Positions 24,041-35,808 of a stretch of 64,000 nucleotides of DNA are shown one piece after another. Numbering within the stretch: the first letter of the stretch is position 1; every line of letters begins with the position of its first letter. Made by a program: the position numbers and the translations under genes. The stretch lies in NCBI GenBank assembly GCA_015501585.1, contig JADNRY010000231.1:1-64000 (forward strand), read 5' to 3'. The DNA is from Rhodocollybia butyracea. Lineage: Eukaryota > Basidiomycota > Agaricomycetes > Agaricales > Omphalotaceae. The notes beneath the pieces are model-generated. The model was given only the letters and a program-made list of their open reading frames with translations, made no database searches and had not been told where the DNA came from.

Positions 24041-24588
24041 ACACCATGGCACGCCATCCAATGAAACGCTTGCTGTCATCGACGGGTCGAGACTATGGAG
24101 TGACGATTCATAGTAACCTTCTTCCCTCATCCGTTGTCCCAAGCACTTTCTGGCGATAACTCTGTGCAATAATACACGGTTTGGCTCTCTTGTATGGCCT
24201 AGCCTTGTTCAAGCGCTGGCATCTTATTCATTCCTGCGCGAAGCTCCACTCCTCTTCCAGGGTTACGTTATCTTTGTCCGATGAGCTACGACAAGCTGGA
24301 TTTCAAGGTCGGGATTAGCGAGTTGGTACGAGCAACTTAAAGAACAGAGGCCGGCCGTAGGAAGCTGGAGACCGAGAGGTACGTTGGATTTGGGTTCACT
24401 TAGTATTGTTGTTGTCTTGCACTTCTTCAGTGTATATTTATCTTCTGTGATCGATGTATTACAAGGGATACTATAGTAAGGTGAGGCATAGCTGTAATGA
24501 TGTATCTGAGCATCCAGTCTTTATTGAAAGTAAAGCGCGACATGCGAGTGTAAAGTTACAAACTTACAATAGCAGAAATCAAATCAAC
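24040..24588. other. Gap without a recognisable gene
   Basis: The sequence between V-ATPase fragment 1 and kinase-like copy 2 has only short open frames. It could hold further decayed V-ATPase sequence, but I could not align any with confidence. Confidence 0.35.
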
Positions 24589-26486
24589 CTAGAGTCCAAA
24601 AAAAGACAACTTGGGCTTGGGAGAGGTATTCGGACATGATGCTGGGGATGTTTCGAGTAGAGTCTCGTCAGTGGCGGTGGTGACTGCAGTGGTGTCGGAT
24701 TTTTCAGTAAGGAATAAAAGATCTGGGCATTCCTGACCCAGAATATGGCACTCGATGCCTGTCGTTACTCTTTCGGCCGCACCGTAGTCCACGACGAAAT
24801 AAGAGTCCGACTTCGACTTCACAAAATTGGGAGCGTGATTCACATCGTGATGATGCCATCCATAGTCATGGATAGTCGTCAAAATCTTTTTGAGCTCCGA
24901 TCTATGATCAAGGTCAGGAAAGAAGGAAAGCGAGCAATATAGACCACACACGTGACACCTGAGTCTATCGGTTCGTACTCTTCCAAGCACTCTCCTACGT
25001 TCTCCATGAATGTGATGGTCAGCCCAAGGGAATTGATATATAGAGTACCCAGAAGGAGAGGTATGCCTGGTACGTTCCTCATTTCCTTCAAAGCGTTGAG
25101 CTCATTATTGTTGACCACTTTAGCAACTGCTCTATTGTTCTCCCAGACTTTTCCTAGCTTCAGGACCCTTGGAAAGTCCAGTGCCAGTTTTTCAGATGAG
25201 TAGGTCCTGAGGAAAGAGTTAGAAATGGATGGATGTAGAAAACACACGAAACGTACCGGAGATCACCATAGACTTCTTGACCGTCAACGATAATTTTGGT
25301 ATGATAAAGCCTATCGAAGATGCTACAGGTCGTTTCCTTGGACAAGGGCCAACTGGACTCGAGCCACCAGTCCTGAAGGATTGATTCGCTTTTCACTTCT
25401 TCCCTGGATAAACTCATCCATCATTGATGAAACATGTAGCATGGCGAGAGTTTCTAGGATGAAATGACCCTGGTCGATGGACGGGAACGAGATCTGAGGA
25501 TGGAACCGGGGCAGTACAGTAGCCATCCTGGCTGGATCTGAAGACCTCCAGCTCGACATATATAGAGTATCCTTAGTGATGTATGCGATTCTACATAAGC
25601 CGGGATGCCCTAACCAAACTGGAATAGGTTTCCGGTCTTTTTGGACGTTGCGTGTATATGCCTAGTACAACGAGATATCAGCGCTGCACAAAAATCACCA
25701 AACTGAGGACGAAATCACCCAACTGAGGACGACATACCTGTTTGATGATTTCCCAAGCCGATTTTGTTCCCTTCATATTGACAAAGTTTTCGGATAACTC
25801 TTCAAGACCTGCGCTGTGAGATACATGAACAGGCAGTGTTTTATGTTCCCAGAGCAAGAATGGTCTTCTCGCTAAGCTGAAGAAGGAAACCATGTCTGGA
25901 CGGATCGTACCATCACCGAGTACCGTCGTTGAAGGTTGGGAAACTGTCGATATGTAGCTATGCAACGGATGGGATGGTCTGCGAATCATACGATTGATTA
26001 TGCTTGCGGTCGAGATCATGTTAGTCCCCCAAGTGTCCACGGCAGCTTCACTAGTCTCTTCAATACCAGGCGCTGGAAAAATCAGGGTTTGAAAAATCAA
26101 GGAATTAAAACCACGAACCATATGTGATAGTTCCCAACCTTAGTTCAATGGTGTTCCATTGGTCGCATTCATTGAGCTAGTCAACCTCAAGCGATTCAAT
26201 GAAGGAGTCTATGGCATCGTCTACCCAGAATGGATCTTTACCCACTCCTACGAGGTTGCATGCTGCCGGTAACCTCTAAGGATTTACTTTCCACTGCGGA
26301 CTCGGATGTTGTAGATTCAGACTGGGAGAACAGCCCTGGTAACGTACGGTCCAGAACTTCGAGTAGAGAACGAATAGGAAGAGCTCCAAATTCCTCCTCT
26401 GTGAGTCCACACACCGCTGACGTTAGTGAGTCAATGGGATGTATGTCGCCCCTCCCCGCCCAAGGCTCCCCTTCGAGAAGAGATTA
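24589..26486 (-). pseudogene. Kinase-like protein, second family, copy 2 (MITE at its 5' end)
   Basis: From the 5' end: SLLEGEPWAGRGDIHPID, SAVCGLTEEEFGALPIRS (26480-26360), a linker, the exon with TTVLGDGTIRPDMVSFFS and FLLWEHKTLPVHVSHSAGLE (26060-25735), then VWLGHPGLCRIAYITKDTLY, RSSDPARMATVLPRFHP and QGHFILETLAMLHVSS (25650-25340). A 5-nt deletion near 25335 against copies 1 and 3 shifts the frame before the block IFDRLYHTKIIVDGQEVYGD. Then come VVNNNELNALKEMRN and NSLGLTITFMENVGE, and a last exon (24926-24589) with IHDYGWHHHDVNHAPNFV and FVVDYG. The latter look like a catalytic loop (HxDVNxxNF) and a DFG-equivalent. It is the only copy keeping both. The usual first codons (MMTSPLS in copy 3) are replaced by the MITE at 26487, and the frame is shifted. 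I infer an atypical protein kinase fold, not a named family. Confidence 0.65.
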
Positions 26487-27186
26487 GTCACTGCGCCAGC
26501 GTCAAAAAAATATCGGGCGAAATTATCGCCGAAAGTATTGTTGTAATTACTTACCTTTTTCAATAAGAATTACGGTTGAAAAATCTTATGAAAAATACAT
26601 TGTAATTGATTGTCTTTTTCTTTTGAAATCTCGCCGGTAATCAATTGTATATTTCGCTCGAAAAAGGCAATGAGATTACTTATCTATTTCGCTCGTGATT
26701 AATTAAAAATTTCGAGCGAAATTTTTACAAGGTAATAACTGGAAGTTCGGTCATGTGATGTACATCTGACAATACTTTAGGCGGATATGAGGGCAGAACT
26801 GGATGGAGGTGTAGTTATTTTATGTCTGGAGTTTTGTTCTGACGACTGGCACGGCCATACATATACAGTATCCCGTAAGTCGCGTTCAAAGACAGGAAGT
26901 GTTGTCCAATACAGATCACATGACCGAACTTCCAGTTATTACCTTGTAAAAATTTCGCTCGAAATTTTTAATTAATCACGAGCGAAATAGATAAGTAATC
27001 TCATTGCCTTTTTCGAGCGAAATATACAATTGATTACCGGCGAAATTTCAAAAGAAAAAGACAATCAATTACAATGTATTTTTCATAAGATTTTTCAACC
27101 GTAATTCTTATTGAAAAAGGTAAGTAATTACAACAATACTTTCGGCGATAATTTCGCCCGATATTTTTTGACGCTGGCGTAGTGAG
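26487..27186. mobile_element. TA-flanked MITE with about 265-bp inverted repeats
   Basis: The two arms are near-identical inverted repeats of about 265 bp: GTCACTGCGCCAGCGTCAAA on the left and, reverse-complemented, CTCACTACGCCAGCGTCAAA on the right. TA dinucleotides flank the element (26485-26486 and 27187-27188), the target duplication of Tc1/mariner-type elements. The arms carry spaced TTCGCTCG/CGAGCGAA motifs. The unique centre (about 26755-26920) has no transposase. The mariner link is inferred from the TA only. It sits exactly at the N-terminal end of kinase-like copy 2. Confidence 0.85.
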
Positions 27187-27423
27187 TAGTGGAAGAAATC
27201 GATGATACCGGCGCTAACTGCATCAAGCGCCCACTTTCAGTATGTCTCTTTGGTGCTCGATGTATCATGATTCTAATTCATGAACGGGTATAGTTAAGTC
27301 AGAGTAGCTAGTATAATGCATTTAAGTGTTAAGTGTTAAGTTTATATCAAAATTAAAGCGCAATGCATGAGGGTTAAAATACAATAATAGCAACAAATAA
27401 ATCTAAAGTCCAAAAAAAGACAT
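27187..27423. other. Spacer between MITE and kinase-like copy 3
   Basis: No gene. The right part (about 27350-27420) repeats the 3' flank of copy 2 (AATAGCAACAAAT...GTCCAAAAAAAGACA), marking the end of the duplicated unit. Confidence 0.5.
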
Positions 27424-29275
27424 CTACTCTGGCTTAGGGGAGTTGTTTGGGGATGGTGCTGGGGACGTTTTGAGTAGAGTCTCGTCAGTGGCAGAAGTGA
27501 CCGCGGTCGTGTTGGACAGTCCCAAGAATAGAAGATCTGGGCATTGCTGACCCAGAGTACACTCGATGCCTGTCGTTACTCTTTCGGCCGCACCGTAGTC
27601 CAAGACGAAATAAGAGTCTGACTTCGACTTCACAAAATTGGGAGCGTGGTCCACATCATGATGATGCCGTCAAAATCTTCTTGAGCTCCGATCTATGATC
27701 AAGGTCAGGAAAGAAGGAAAGCGATTAATATTGACCACATACGTGACAGCTGAGTCTATCGGTTCGTACTCTTCCAAGCACTCTCCTACGTTCTCCATGA
27801 ATGTGATGGTCAGCCCAAGGGAATTGATATACAGAGTACCCAGAAGGAGAGGTATGCCTGGTACGTTCCTCATTTCGTTCAAAGCGCTGAGCTCGTTATT
27901 GTTGACCACTTTGGCAACTGCTCTATCATTCTCCCAGACCTTCCCTGTCTTCAGGACCCTTGGGAAGTCCAACACCAGTTTCTCAGACGAGAAACTCCTA
28001 AGGGAAAGAGTTAGAAATGAATGGACATGGGGACCACACGAAACTTACTGGAGATCACCATAGACTTCTTGACCGTCAACAATAATTTTGGTACGATAAA
28101 GCCTATTAAAGATGTTGCAGGTCACTTCTTTGACGTGGACAAGAGCCAACTGGACTCGAGCCACCAGTCCTGAAGGATCGATTCGCTTTGCACTTCTTTC
28201 TTGGATAAACTCATCCATTATCGATGAAAGATGTAGCATGGCGAAAGTTTCCAAGATGAAATGACCCTGGTCAATGGGCGGAAACGAGATCCGAGGATGG
28301 AACTGGGACAGTACAGTAGCCATCCTAGCTGGATCTGACGACCTCCAGCTCGACATATATAGAGTATTGTTGATGATGTATGCGATTCGGTATAGGCCGG
28401 GATGCCCTAACCAAACGGGTATGGGTTTTCCGTCCTTTTCGACGTTACTCGTGTATGCCTAGCACAATGACATATTAAAACTAAACGAATCACCAAACTG
28501 GAGACGACATACTTGTTTGATTATCGCCCAAGCACTTTGGTTTCCCTTCACATCGACAAAGTTGCCCGTTAACTGTTCAAGTGCTTCACTATGGAATACG
28601 TTCACAAGAAGTGTTTTATGTTTGCGGCGCTCGAATGTTTTTTTCGTCATTTCACCGAAAAAGGAAACCAGGTCTGGATGGACCGTACCGCCACCAAGTA
28701 CCGCTGTTGACTGTTGGGAAAATGTTCCTATGAAGCCGTACAACGGATGAGACGGTCTTCGAATAATATAATTGATCATGCGTGTAGCCATCGTCAGCTT
28801 CATTGCCCAAGCGTCGACGGAAGCTTCGTATGTCTCATCAATAGCGATATCTGGGAGATATCAGGGTTTGAAAAATCAAGAATCAAAAACACGAACCGCA
28901 TAGAAGAAATTTCAAGTCTCTTTCGATGGTATTCCAGCCATCGCACTTGTTGAGCTGGTCTACCTCAAGCGATTTAAGGAACAGGTCTATAGCATCGTCT
29001 ATCCATGATGGGTCTCTACCTACTCCTACAAGTTTGCAAGGTATCGGCAGCCTTTGCGAAGCCCTAGTTTCGGGTGCAGTTGCCGGGGATTCAGAGAGGG
29101 AGCGTAGCCCAGATAACGTACGGTCACAAACTTCGAGCAGAGTACGAATGGGAAGAGCTCCGAATTCATCTTCTGTAAATCCACACACCACTGACGTTGG
29201 TTCAAAGAGTATTAAGTGGCTCCGCCCCGCCCAAAGCTCTCCTTCGAGAAGAGATGATAATGGTGACGTCATCAT
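27424..29275 (-). pseudogene. Kinase-like protein, second family, copy 3 (20-nt deletion at catalytic loop)
   Basis: This copy has the best-preserved N terminus. It starts MMTSPLSSLLEGELWAGR at 29275 and continues SVVCGFTEDEFGALPIRTLL, a serine/proline linker and GVGRDPSWIDDAIDLFLKSL. The next exons are 28803-28515 (IRRPSHPLYGFIG, RRKHKTLLVNVFHSEALEQL) and 28470-28045 (VWLGHPGLYRIAYIINNTLY, SSWRSSDPARMATVLSQFHP, IVDGQEVYGDLQ), then the exon with VVNNNELSALNEMRNVPGIP and TFMENVGECLEEY, whose donor is GTCAC|GTATGT. In the last exon 20 nt are missing at 27668/27669 relative to copy 2. This removes IHDYGWH and shifts the frame just before the catalytic loop. Downstream, DHAPNFVKSKSDSYFVLDYG persists in the shifted frame to the stop at 27424. 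All other exons look clean, so this loss may be recent. Confidence 0.65.
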
Positions 29276-29570
29276 TGTCTGACATGTTAAGAAGCGAAAG
29301 CATGGGCGCCTAGAACCTTAGGCTCCTCCGGCCCGGAAGCAAACTCTGACCACAGCGCCAATTCCGACCAATGAATCTGATCACTATCTTTACTCTCTTA
29401 TTCTGCTGTGAAAGCATCGAGGATTGCTATGTATATTCTACTACACAATGGTTGGTGGGTCTGTAAACAGTAAGCACTACTAAGCATATCTACCCAGTCT
29501 GGAGCAGTCTGACTTTATTAAATTCCTCCTCCAATTTTTAGATTTGCGGCCAAAAAGGACTGAAACCACC
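29276..29570. other. Spacer without a recognisable gene
   Basis: Only short open frames and no motif. It separates kinase-like copy 3 from V-ATPase fragment 2. Confidence 0.4.
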
Positions 29571-29806
29571 AGCTTGCTCGTCAACTTGTGCATGAGGCCA
29601 CACTAATTTTGTCGGCTTTCTAAACTTCAAACACTGATGAGAAAACCCGCGAAAATGTGTTTATTATCTCTGGTCGCAACGACGCTCTCCTGAGATTAAC
29701 AAGGACGAGTCAACCGGCGCTACGTTGTATCCCATTGAGGTAAACATTCAACGCCAACAGTCAGACCTCTGCTTAATATTTAAATATATTGTAGAAGGAA
29801 GACACC
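29571..29806 (+). pseudogene. Degenerate fragment of V-ATPase subunit a gene (fragment 2)
   Basis: CAACTTGTGCATGA..CCACAC, then GAAAACCCGCGAAAATGTGT and TTGTATCCCATTGA, align in order with the intact gene at 31060-31245 ([25 protein letters not shown]). The end (GTAGAAGGAAG) matches 31261-31271. The frame is broken by many indels. The fragment overlaps and extends beyond the part represented in fragment 1. Confidence 0.7.
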
Positions 29807-30210
29807 CAATTTCACTTTTACATAAAGTGTTTGTTGTCTCGATTCCTGATGGTAATACACTGAACTTGAATCTAGTCAAAATCTAGTCAATTCATGTTGC
29901 GTCAGGTCTATCTGGCTTTGCAGCATAAGCATTGGGTGTGGAACACGGTGCACTTCATCTGAGATCTCTTTGGTTTTCTTGCTCCCGATTTTCGATGACT
30001 TTGGCTCTCCGACGACTGCGGATGCGGTTGACAGTCACAGCTTGACTACAGGTTTTAGGTCGCATCGTGGTTCGTGTCCACCTTTACTCGCGATTTCTAC
30101 ATATAGCATCCTACGTCCTCTATCACTGACGCTAGCGATAGTCTGGCCATTTGACTTATACTCTCAATCTTATTCATCAACGTTCCGACAAACCTACTGG
30201 TCGTCGATCT

Positions 30211-33200
30211 ATGTCTGACGACTATCCGAGTCTTCTTCGTAAGGTGCTCACAACTTTCCAGTTCACTTACTCATTTCATATTCAGGCTCGGAGCAGATGA
30301 GCTTGGTGCAGCTCTTCGTACCGACAGAAGTTGCTCATGATACAGTGGCTCAACTTGGTGAATTAGGGAATGTCCAGTTTAAAGATGTACGCTTTATACA
30401 GCTTGAAATCTGACACACAACTTACCATTTTCTCTCCAGCTAAATCCCAATGTTAACCCTTTCCAACGTTCCTTCGTCGGTGAAATTCGTCGTATTGACG
30501 AAATGAGTCGCCGCGTACGTTTCTTTGCAACTAGAATCCAACAAGAACAGGATGTTGTCCCCATTCGTCCTCTGCCTGAATCGGCACCTATCAATACCAC
30601 TGGTCCTCGTGCCGCACAAACTATGGATGAACTGGATGTCACTCTCGCCGCACATGAACAACGTCTCACACAAATGAATGATAGCTACCAGGAACTGAGC
30701 GAGAGAACCAAAGACTTGGTTGAAGCTCGTCATGTTTTGCGCGAGACCGCTGTGTTCTTTGACAAGGTCCGTCCTCTCAAGCGGCCATAAATTCTTCTTC
30801 TCATTAGTCGTACAGGCACAGGTTCAGCAGATCAATATCAGAACGTCATTCGATGACTCTGCTGCGCCCCTGCTGCGGAACGACGACTGCGAGAACCAGT
30901 ACTCCTCTGGCGCTGTGGGCCAGTTTGATTTGGAGTAAAGATGCATTCAACAGACTTCCAGACCTTGTTTCTCACCCGTCTTTCAGATTCATCGCTGGTA
31001 CTATTGACAGAACTCGAGTGTCCACCTTCGAACGTGTCCTCTGGCGTGTATTGCGGGGCAACTTGTACATGAACCACACCGACATTGTGGAACCTTTCAT
31101 CGACCCAGTCACTCGTGAGGAAACCCGCAAGAATGTGTTTATCATCTTCGCCCACGGCGATGTTATCCTTGCCAAGATCCGCAAGGTCGCCGAGTCTATG
31201 GGCGCCACATTGTATCCCATTGATGCCAATGCCGACAAACGGGCAGACACTCTACGTGAAGTAGAAGGAAGGCTCGAGGACATCCAGAACATCCTTTACA
31301 ATACTGGCTCTACTCGCAGGTCCGAACTGATCAAAATTGGCGAGAGTTTGAGGAACTGGCAAGAAGTGGTTAGAAAGGAAAAGCTGATTTACGAAACCCT
31401 GAATCTGTTCAACTACGATTTGAGGAGGAAGACGCTCATCGCCGAAGGATGGGTGCCCACCAGAGACATTTCTGGCATTCAGATTGCGCTTCGACGTGCT
31501 ACGGTATGCTCTATTCTGCCGCTGGTAGGGGCTTGACTTATTCTTTTTCAGGTAGAATCCGGAGCGAGTATTCCTCCCATCGTTCATGAGCTTCGCACTC
31601 ACAAGACTCCGCCTACTTTTATACGCACGAATAAATTTACGGAAGGCTTTCAGACAATCATGGACAGCTATGGTATCGCGTCGTACCAGGAAATCAATCC
31701 CGGGCTTTTCGCAGTCATTACCTTCCCATTCTTGTTCGCTGTCATGTTCGGTGATATTGGTCATGGTTTTATCATCTTTGTCGCTGCGCTTTACATGATT
31801 CTTGCTGAGCGCAAGTTGGCGAAGATTGAACTTGATGAGATGATAAGTCCATTCTTCTAGTAAGTCGTACCGGTCAGCCCTTTCTACAGGTTCTAACCAA
31901 ATTTCAGCGGTCGTTACATTATACTGCTCATGGGTCTGTTCTCGATGTACACGGGTCTGATGTATAACGATATCTTCTCGAGATCTCTCCATCTCTGGCA
32001 TTCTGCATGGGACTTTTCTACCACTGGCGAAAAACTTGTCGGTGTTGACAACGGCTACAGATATCCGTTCGGTCTCGATCCTGGCTGGCATGGAGCCGAT
32101 AACAATCTTGTTTTTCTCAACTCGTACAAGATGAAGATGTCCATCGTTCTCGGTGTTATTGATGTATGTCTCCTCTTCCACCAAGGACTTTTCAACCCAC
32201 ATCGTTCCATAGATGACTTTTGCGCTGTGCTTGCAACTCTTCAACCATATCAGGTTTAAACGTTCCCTCGACATCTACGCCAACTTTGTCCCTCAGATGA
32301 TTTTTCTCCAGTCCATCTTCGGTTACCTCGTCATTTGCATCCTATACAAATGGTCGATCGACTGGTCAAAGGCATCTACATCACCTCCTTCACTATTGAA
32401 CATGCTCATCTCGATGTTCTTGTCTCCTGGCAAAGTTGATCCTGCGGAACAACTCTACCCTGGACAACCTTTCGTCCAGGTTATTCTGTTGCTCCTTGCG
32501 GCGGTCTGTGTGCCTTGGTTATTGGTGACGAAACCATACTTTGCATGGAAGGAGATGCACCAGATAAAGAAGCAAGGATATGTTGGGATAGCAGGAAACG
32601 ATGAGAGCTTGGACGGCGTATTGGAGGATGAGGAGGAAGGGGCTGTTGTAGAAGACGGAGACGAGGATGAACAAGTATGTTTGTTCTTCGAAACCAGTAT
32701 TGCTGGAAACTGATCTCTCTTTTTACTTCAATAGCACGACTTTGGCGATGTAGTCATTCATCAGGTTATACACACAATCGAGTTTTGTCTGAATTGTATC
32801 TCGCACACTGCGTCATACCTCCGTCTTTGGGCTCTCTCGCTTGCACATGCTCAGCTTTCCGAGGTGTTCTGGTCCCTGGCTCAGGCGTTGCAGTCGACCC
32901 TTGACCCTGGTATGATAGGCTGGATTATTTCGGTCATTGTCTGGCTGATGTGGTTTTCGTTTACTGTGGGCGTTTTGTGTTGCATGGAGGTGGGTTTTTT
33001 ATAATCGACTATAATCTCGTTTGGACGCTTATGGCCCATGACCATTAGGGTCTTTCGGCTTTTTTACATGCCCTTCGATTGCACTGGGTCGAATCGAACA
33101 GCAAGCATTTCGAAGCAGGTGGTTATGTACGTGATTCTTTCTGCTCTTGGACCTTGGCATCTTGACCACTTTATTGCAGGCATTCGCCCCGCTTACTTTC

Positions 33201-33224
33201 GTCGATTTGGATTCGAAGGAGTAG
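30211..33224 (+). CDS. VPH1: V-type proton ATPase 116-kDa subunit a
   Basis: This is the membrane-embedded a subunit of the Vo sector, which carries protons through the vacuolar/Golgi V-ATPase. I read eleven exons (30211-30238, 30286-30386, 30440-30766, 30816-30934, 30987-31503, 31552-31859, 31908-32163, 32213-32674, 32735-32989, 33049-33126, 33180-33224), all with GT-AG introns. They sum to 2496 nt, 831 codons plus stop, the normal length for the family. The N-terminal cytosolic half begins [16 protein letters not shown]. The membrane half includes [24 protein letters not shown] and [20 protein letters not shown], which contains the essential proton-channel arginine (R735 in yeast Vph1). A short acidic loop lies at about 32625-32670. 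The ATG at 30211 gives [10 protein letters not shown]. Both degenerate V-ATPase fragments upstream derive from this gene or a close paralogue. Whether it acts at the vacuole (Vph1) or Golgi (Stv1) cannot be told. Confidence 0.96.
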
Positions 33225-35808
33225 AACTGTACTGTAGCTTTCCTGGCTTTCGATTGGTCATATGAGTATGGAATGGTGGATGTGAACATAGCTTGGATCG
33301 ATTTGAGGATACTGAACGCCTATCGAATGTGGGTCTCGAAGCCAGCGTCGCTGAGATGTAGTTCAACACTTCGAAGTGAAAGTTACGTGAAATTTACATT
33401 GGCGATGTCTCCCAATTTGTCAGCAATACGCGGCCATCCACATCGTCCGGTTGAATCATGGTCTCCAACAAGGAAGAAGCCAATCCTCCAGGAACAGTAT
33501 GATCATCTGCCGCTACAGTGTTAGGTTGCCTGGAGACTTCGACCCTTCATCTTCTGGTTCACGGAGGAGATATCTACTGCTTTTGAATATGAGTGGATTC
33601 TATCGGAGTAGATGGAGACAAAGACTTGTGGACGCTCTCAGCCTTGTTGGTTGGCTGTCTGTGGGAAGGGCGGTGGGTGAACAATCCAAATGACCTGTTG
33701 TCGCTCAGGCTAGGAGGATCCCGTCTACTTAGCGATGATGAAAAAAGGAGGATGTCTGCTTCCACAGCCTCTGTGAGTGGTTCTCGTTCGTTTTCGCCAC
33801 GTAAAGACTCCAACTCAGGCGCGTCAAGTTTCGCCAGTTCGTGTATTATCGGTCTACTGCATTCATCTTTCGTGATTCGGTGTCTGATATGCGTTCATTT
33901 TCGCTGGAGCTGGACTTTACGACATAAGCTGGATGTAAGGAGGAACACCGTATCGGAAATTATGCATTATGACTAGGCTCTAGCCATCTGCCTGATCGAA
34001 TTTTGCTGCCTCCAATTTCACGCCTTAGTCAATGACACTCAGCGAGTCAATCGTTCCGAATTCCTAAGTTTGTTGCGGTAGTTGCGGTGATTTGGGGTAC
34101 ATGATGTGGTTTGTGCTTCTTATCTGTCATCACCTTGAGCTCGATGCTAATTTATCCCGTGTACTTTTTACTCTTTACATGCCGTGCCCGAAGGTGGATA
34201 TCATTTCTATCGTCGCAGGCACCAGTTAATTTCGTGGATTTAGATTTGAAAAACTCAGCAGAGTTTCCGATCTCTTGAATAACCGCTTTCTTTCTTTCGA
34301 TCCGACTGTCCGCTTTGAAGTTAACAGGGTTTTATGTCAGAACAAGTCTTTTCGAGTGTCGCGAGCAGGTACGCTGCGCATTGTTACTACTTACTGTAAT
34401 CGTGCCACGATATCATCAGACCAAGTTACTCTCTTCAGTCTATCTCTAGGTTTCCTTCAGGGTGGACCCTCGATCTGGCCTCGATTCGGGACAGAACACT
34501 GTAAGCCAAATCTGATCATGTCTGTTCTCTTGAAGTTCGACAGTGACGTATTCCAGGTGAAGGAGAAGTCGTGGCCCCAGGTGTCCTGGAGTGGTCTATG
34601 TTTTACGTCTTGGAACGTGGCTATACGCTCGATTATGGTGAGAAAGGCAAGATATGTTATAGTGCATACGACGTGGGTGTACATCTGGTGTACATAAACA
34701 TACTTCGCACATATTCCAGAAGAGTCTGGTGTGGGGAATCGGATACACGTTCGTTCTTTGTAGTCAATAACAAATTGATTGTAGTGGGACCGACGAGTAT
34801 CTTCCGGTTGTCCGGGAGTGATGATGATAGGAATTGGCTGCTTGTTGTGATATCAAACACCTGAAGACATACAGAACAAAAGAAGATCGGAGAGCCGAGC
34901 TACTTGAACTACTTACAAAAACTATAGCTGGCAGATGGAGTTTCATCGACCGCTAGTATGATATATGATTGTTGGCATCGCATGCAGTTCCAAGAGCCAA
35001 TTTCAACGGATGGCCGGTCATCCATGTCCATCACGATTCACGACAGCCTCCACGATGCCTCGAACGATTGTACGTTAAATTTTGAATATATAATACTACA
35101 AGCTGTGGTTTATTGTAAGTACAAAGGATACAAAGGTAAGCAAGAGGGATGCCTCAAGGCTTCAGTGCTTTGTATGTGTTGACTAAAGCTTCCACTCATC
35201 GACATGTAGTCGATCTGATTCATTTCTAAGTAACTCTCGGCGGAACATGGCTCCAATCAAGCGAGTTAGGCCCCAGTGGTTTAATTAAGCGACAGTGCTG
35301 GGGGTGAAAATTCAGCGAAATATTAGGGTCAAAGGCCCTGGACACGCGTAGGTAGAGTTGTGGCCAAATTGAGTACCAAGATTAGTATTATTACTTCAAT
35401 CAAACTTCAGCTTGTTGTGCGTCGTAAATTGGTCGTAAAAGGCAACCATCGGAGCTTCAGACATTCAATTGGGGAATGTCAGCTGGGCGGTGTGGGGAAG
35501 TATTAGATCAGATGACTAGGGTTAGGATTAGATATAAAGTAATCGTCGTTTGTCTCGCTCTGCATTTTTTTCTCTTTCTGCTCCATAGAGGTATGGATCT
35601 TCGTTACCGTCGTTTTGTGCTCAAAAACTCACAATTTCGTCTCCTAGGCATTTTTCTGCCATTTCATAGAGATTAGAGCGTTTGTATCCTTGTCAGCCTT
35701 TGTCTGCGAAATCACCTCTTAATCACAAACATATCATACAAGGTACTTCTTCGTTGAAAAATCCGACTGATTTTTGCCAACCGATCTGTGTAGATATCAC
35801 CTTTAGAA
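33225..35808. other. Long intergenic stretch, no firm gene
   Basis: Several short plus-strand frames exist (33593-33976, 34275-34697, 34571-34864) but have no motif and no consistent splice structure. MVSNKEEANPPGTV at 33458, followed by SSAATVLG beyond a stop, faintly recalls fungal PQ-loop proteins, but nothing downstream supports it. The last 150 bp is the eEF3 leader. GTACTTCTTCG...CCTTTAG (35742-35806) could be a 5'-UTR intron ending just before the ATG. Confidence 0.4.

Noticed and set aside
26787..26975. Small ORF in the centre of the 26.5-27.2 kb MITE
   Set aside because: 62 codons running into the right arm, no transposase motif; not a gene.
31252..32274. 340-codon minus-strand frame across the V-ATPase gene
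   Set aside because: It is the antisense shadow of conserved V-ATPase exons 5-8 and runs through their introns; it has no motif of its own.
33406..33976. PQ-loop-like or other gene after V-ATPase
   Set aside because: Only a dozen residues (MVSNKEEANPPGTV, SSAATVLG) resemble anything, a stop separates them, and no transmembrane repeats follow.
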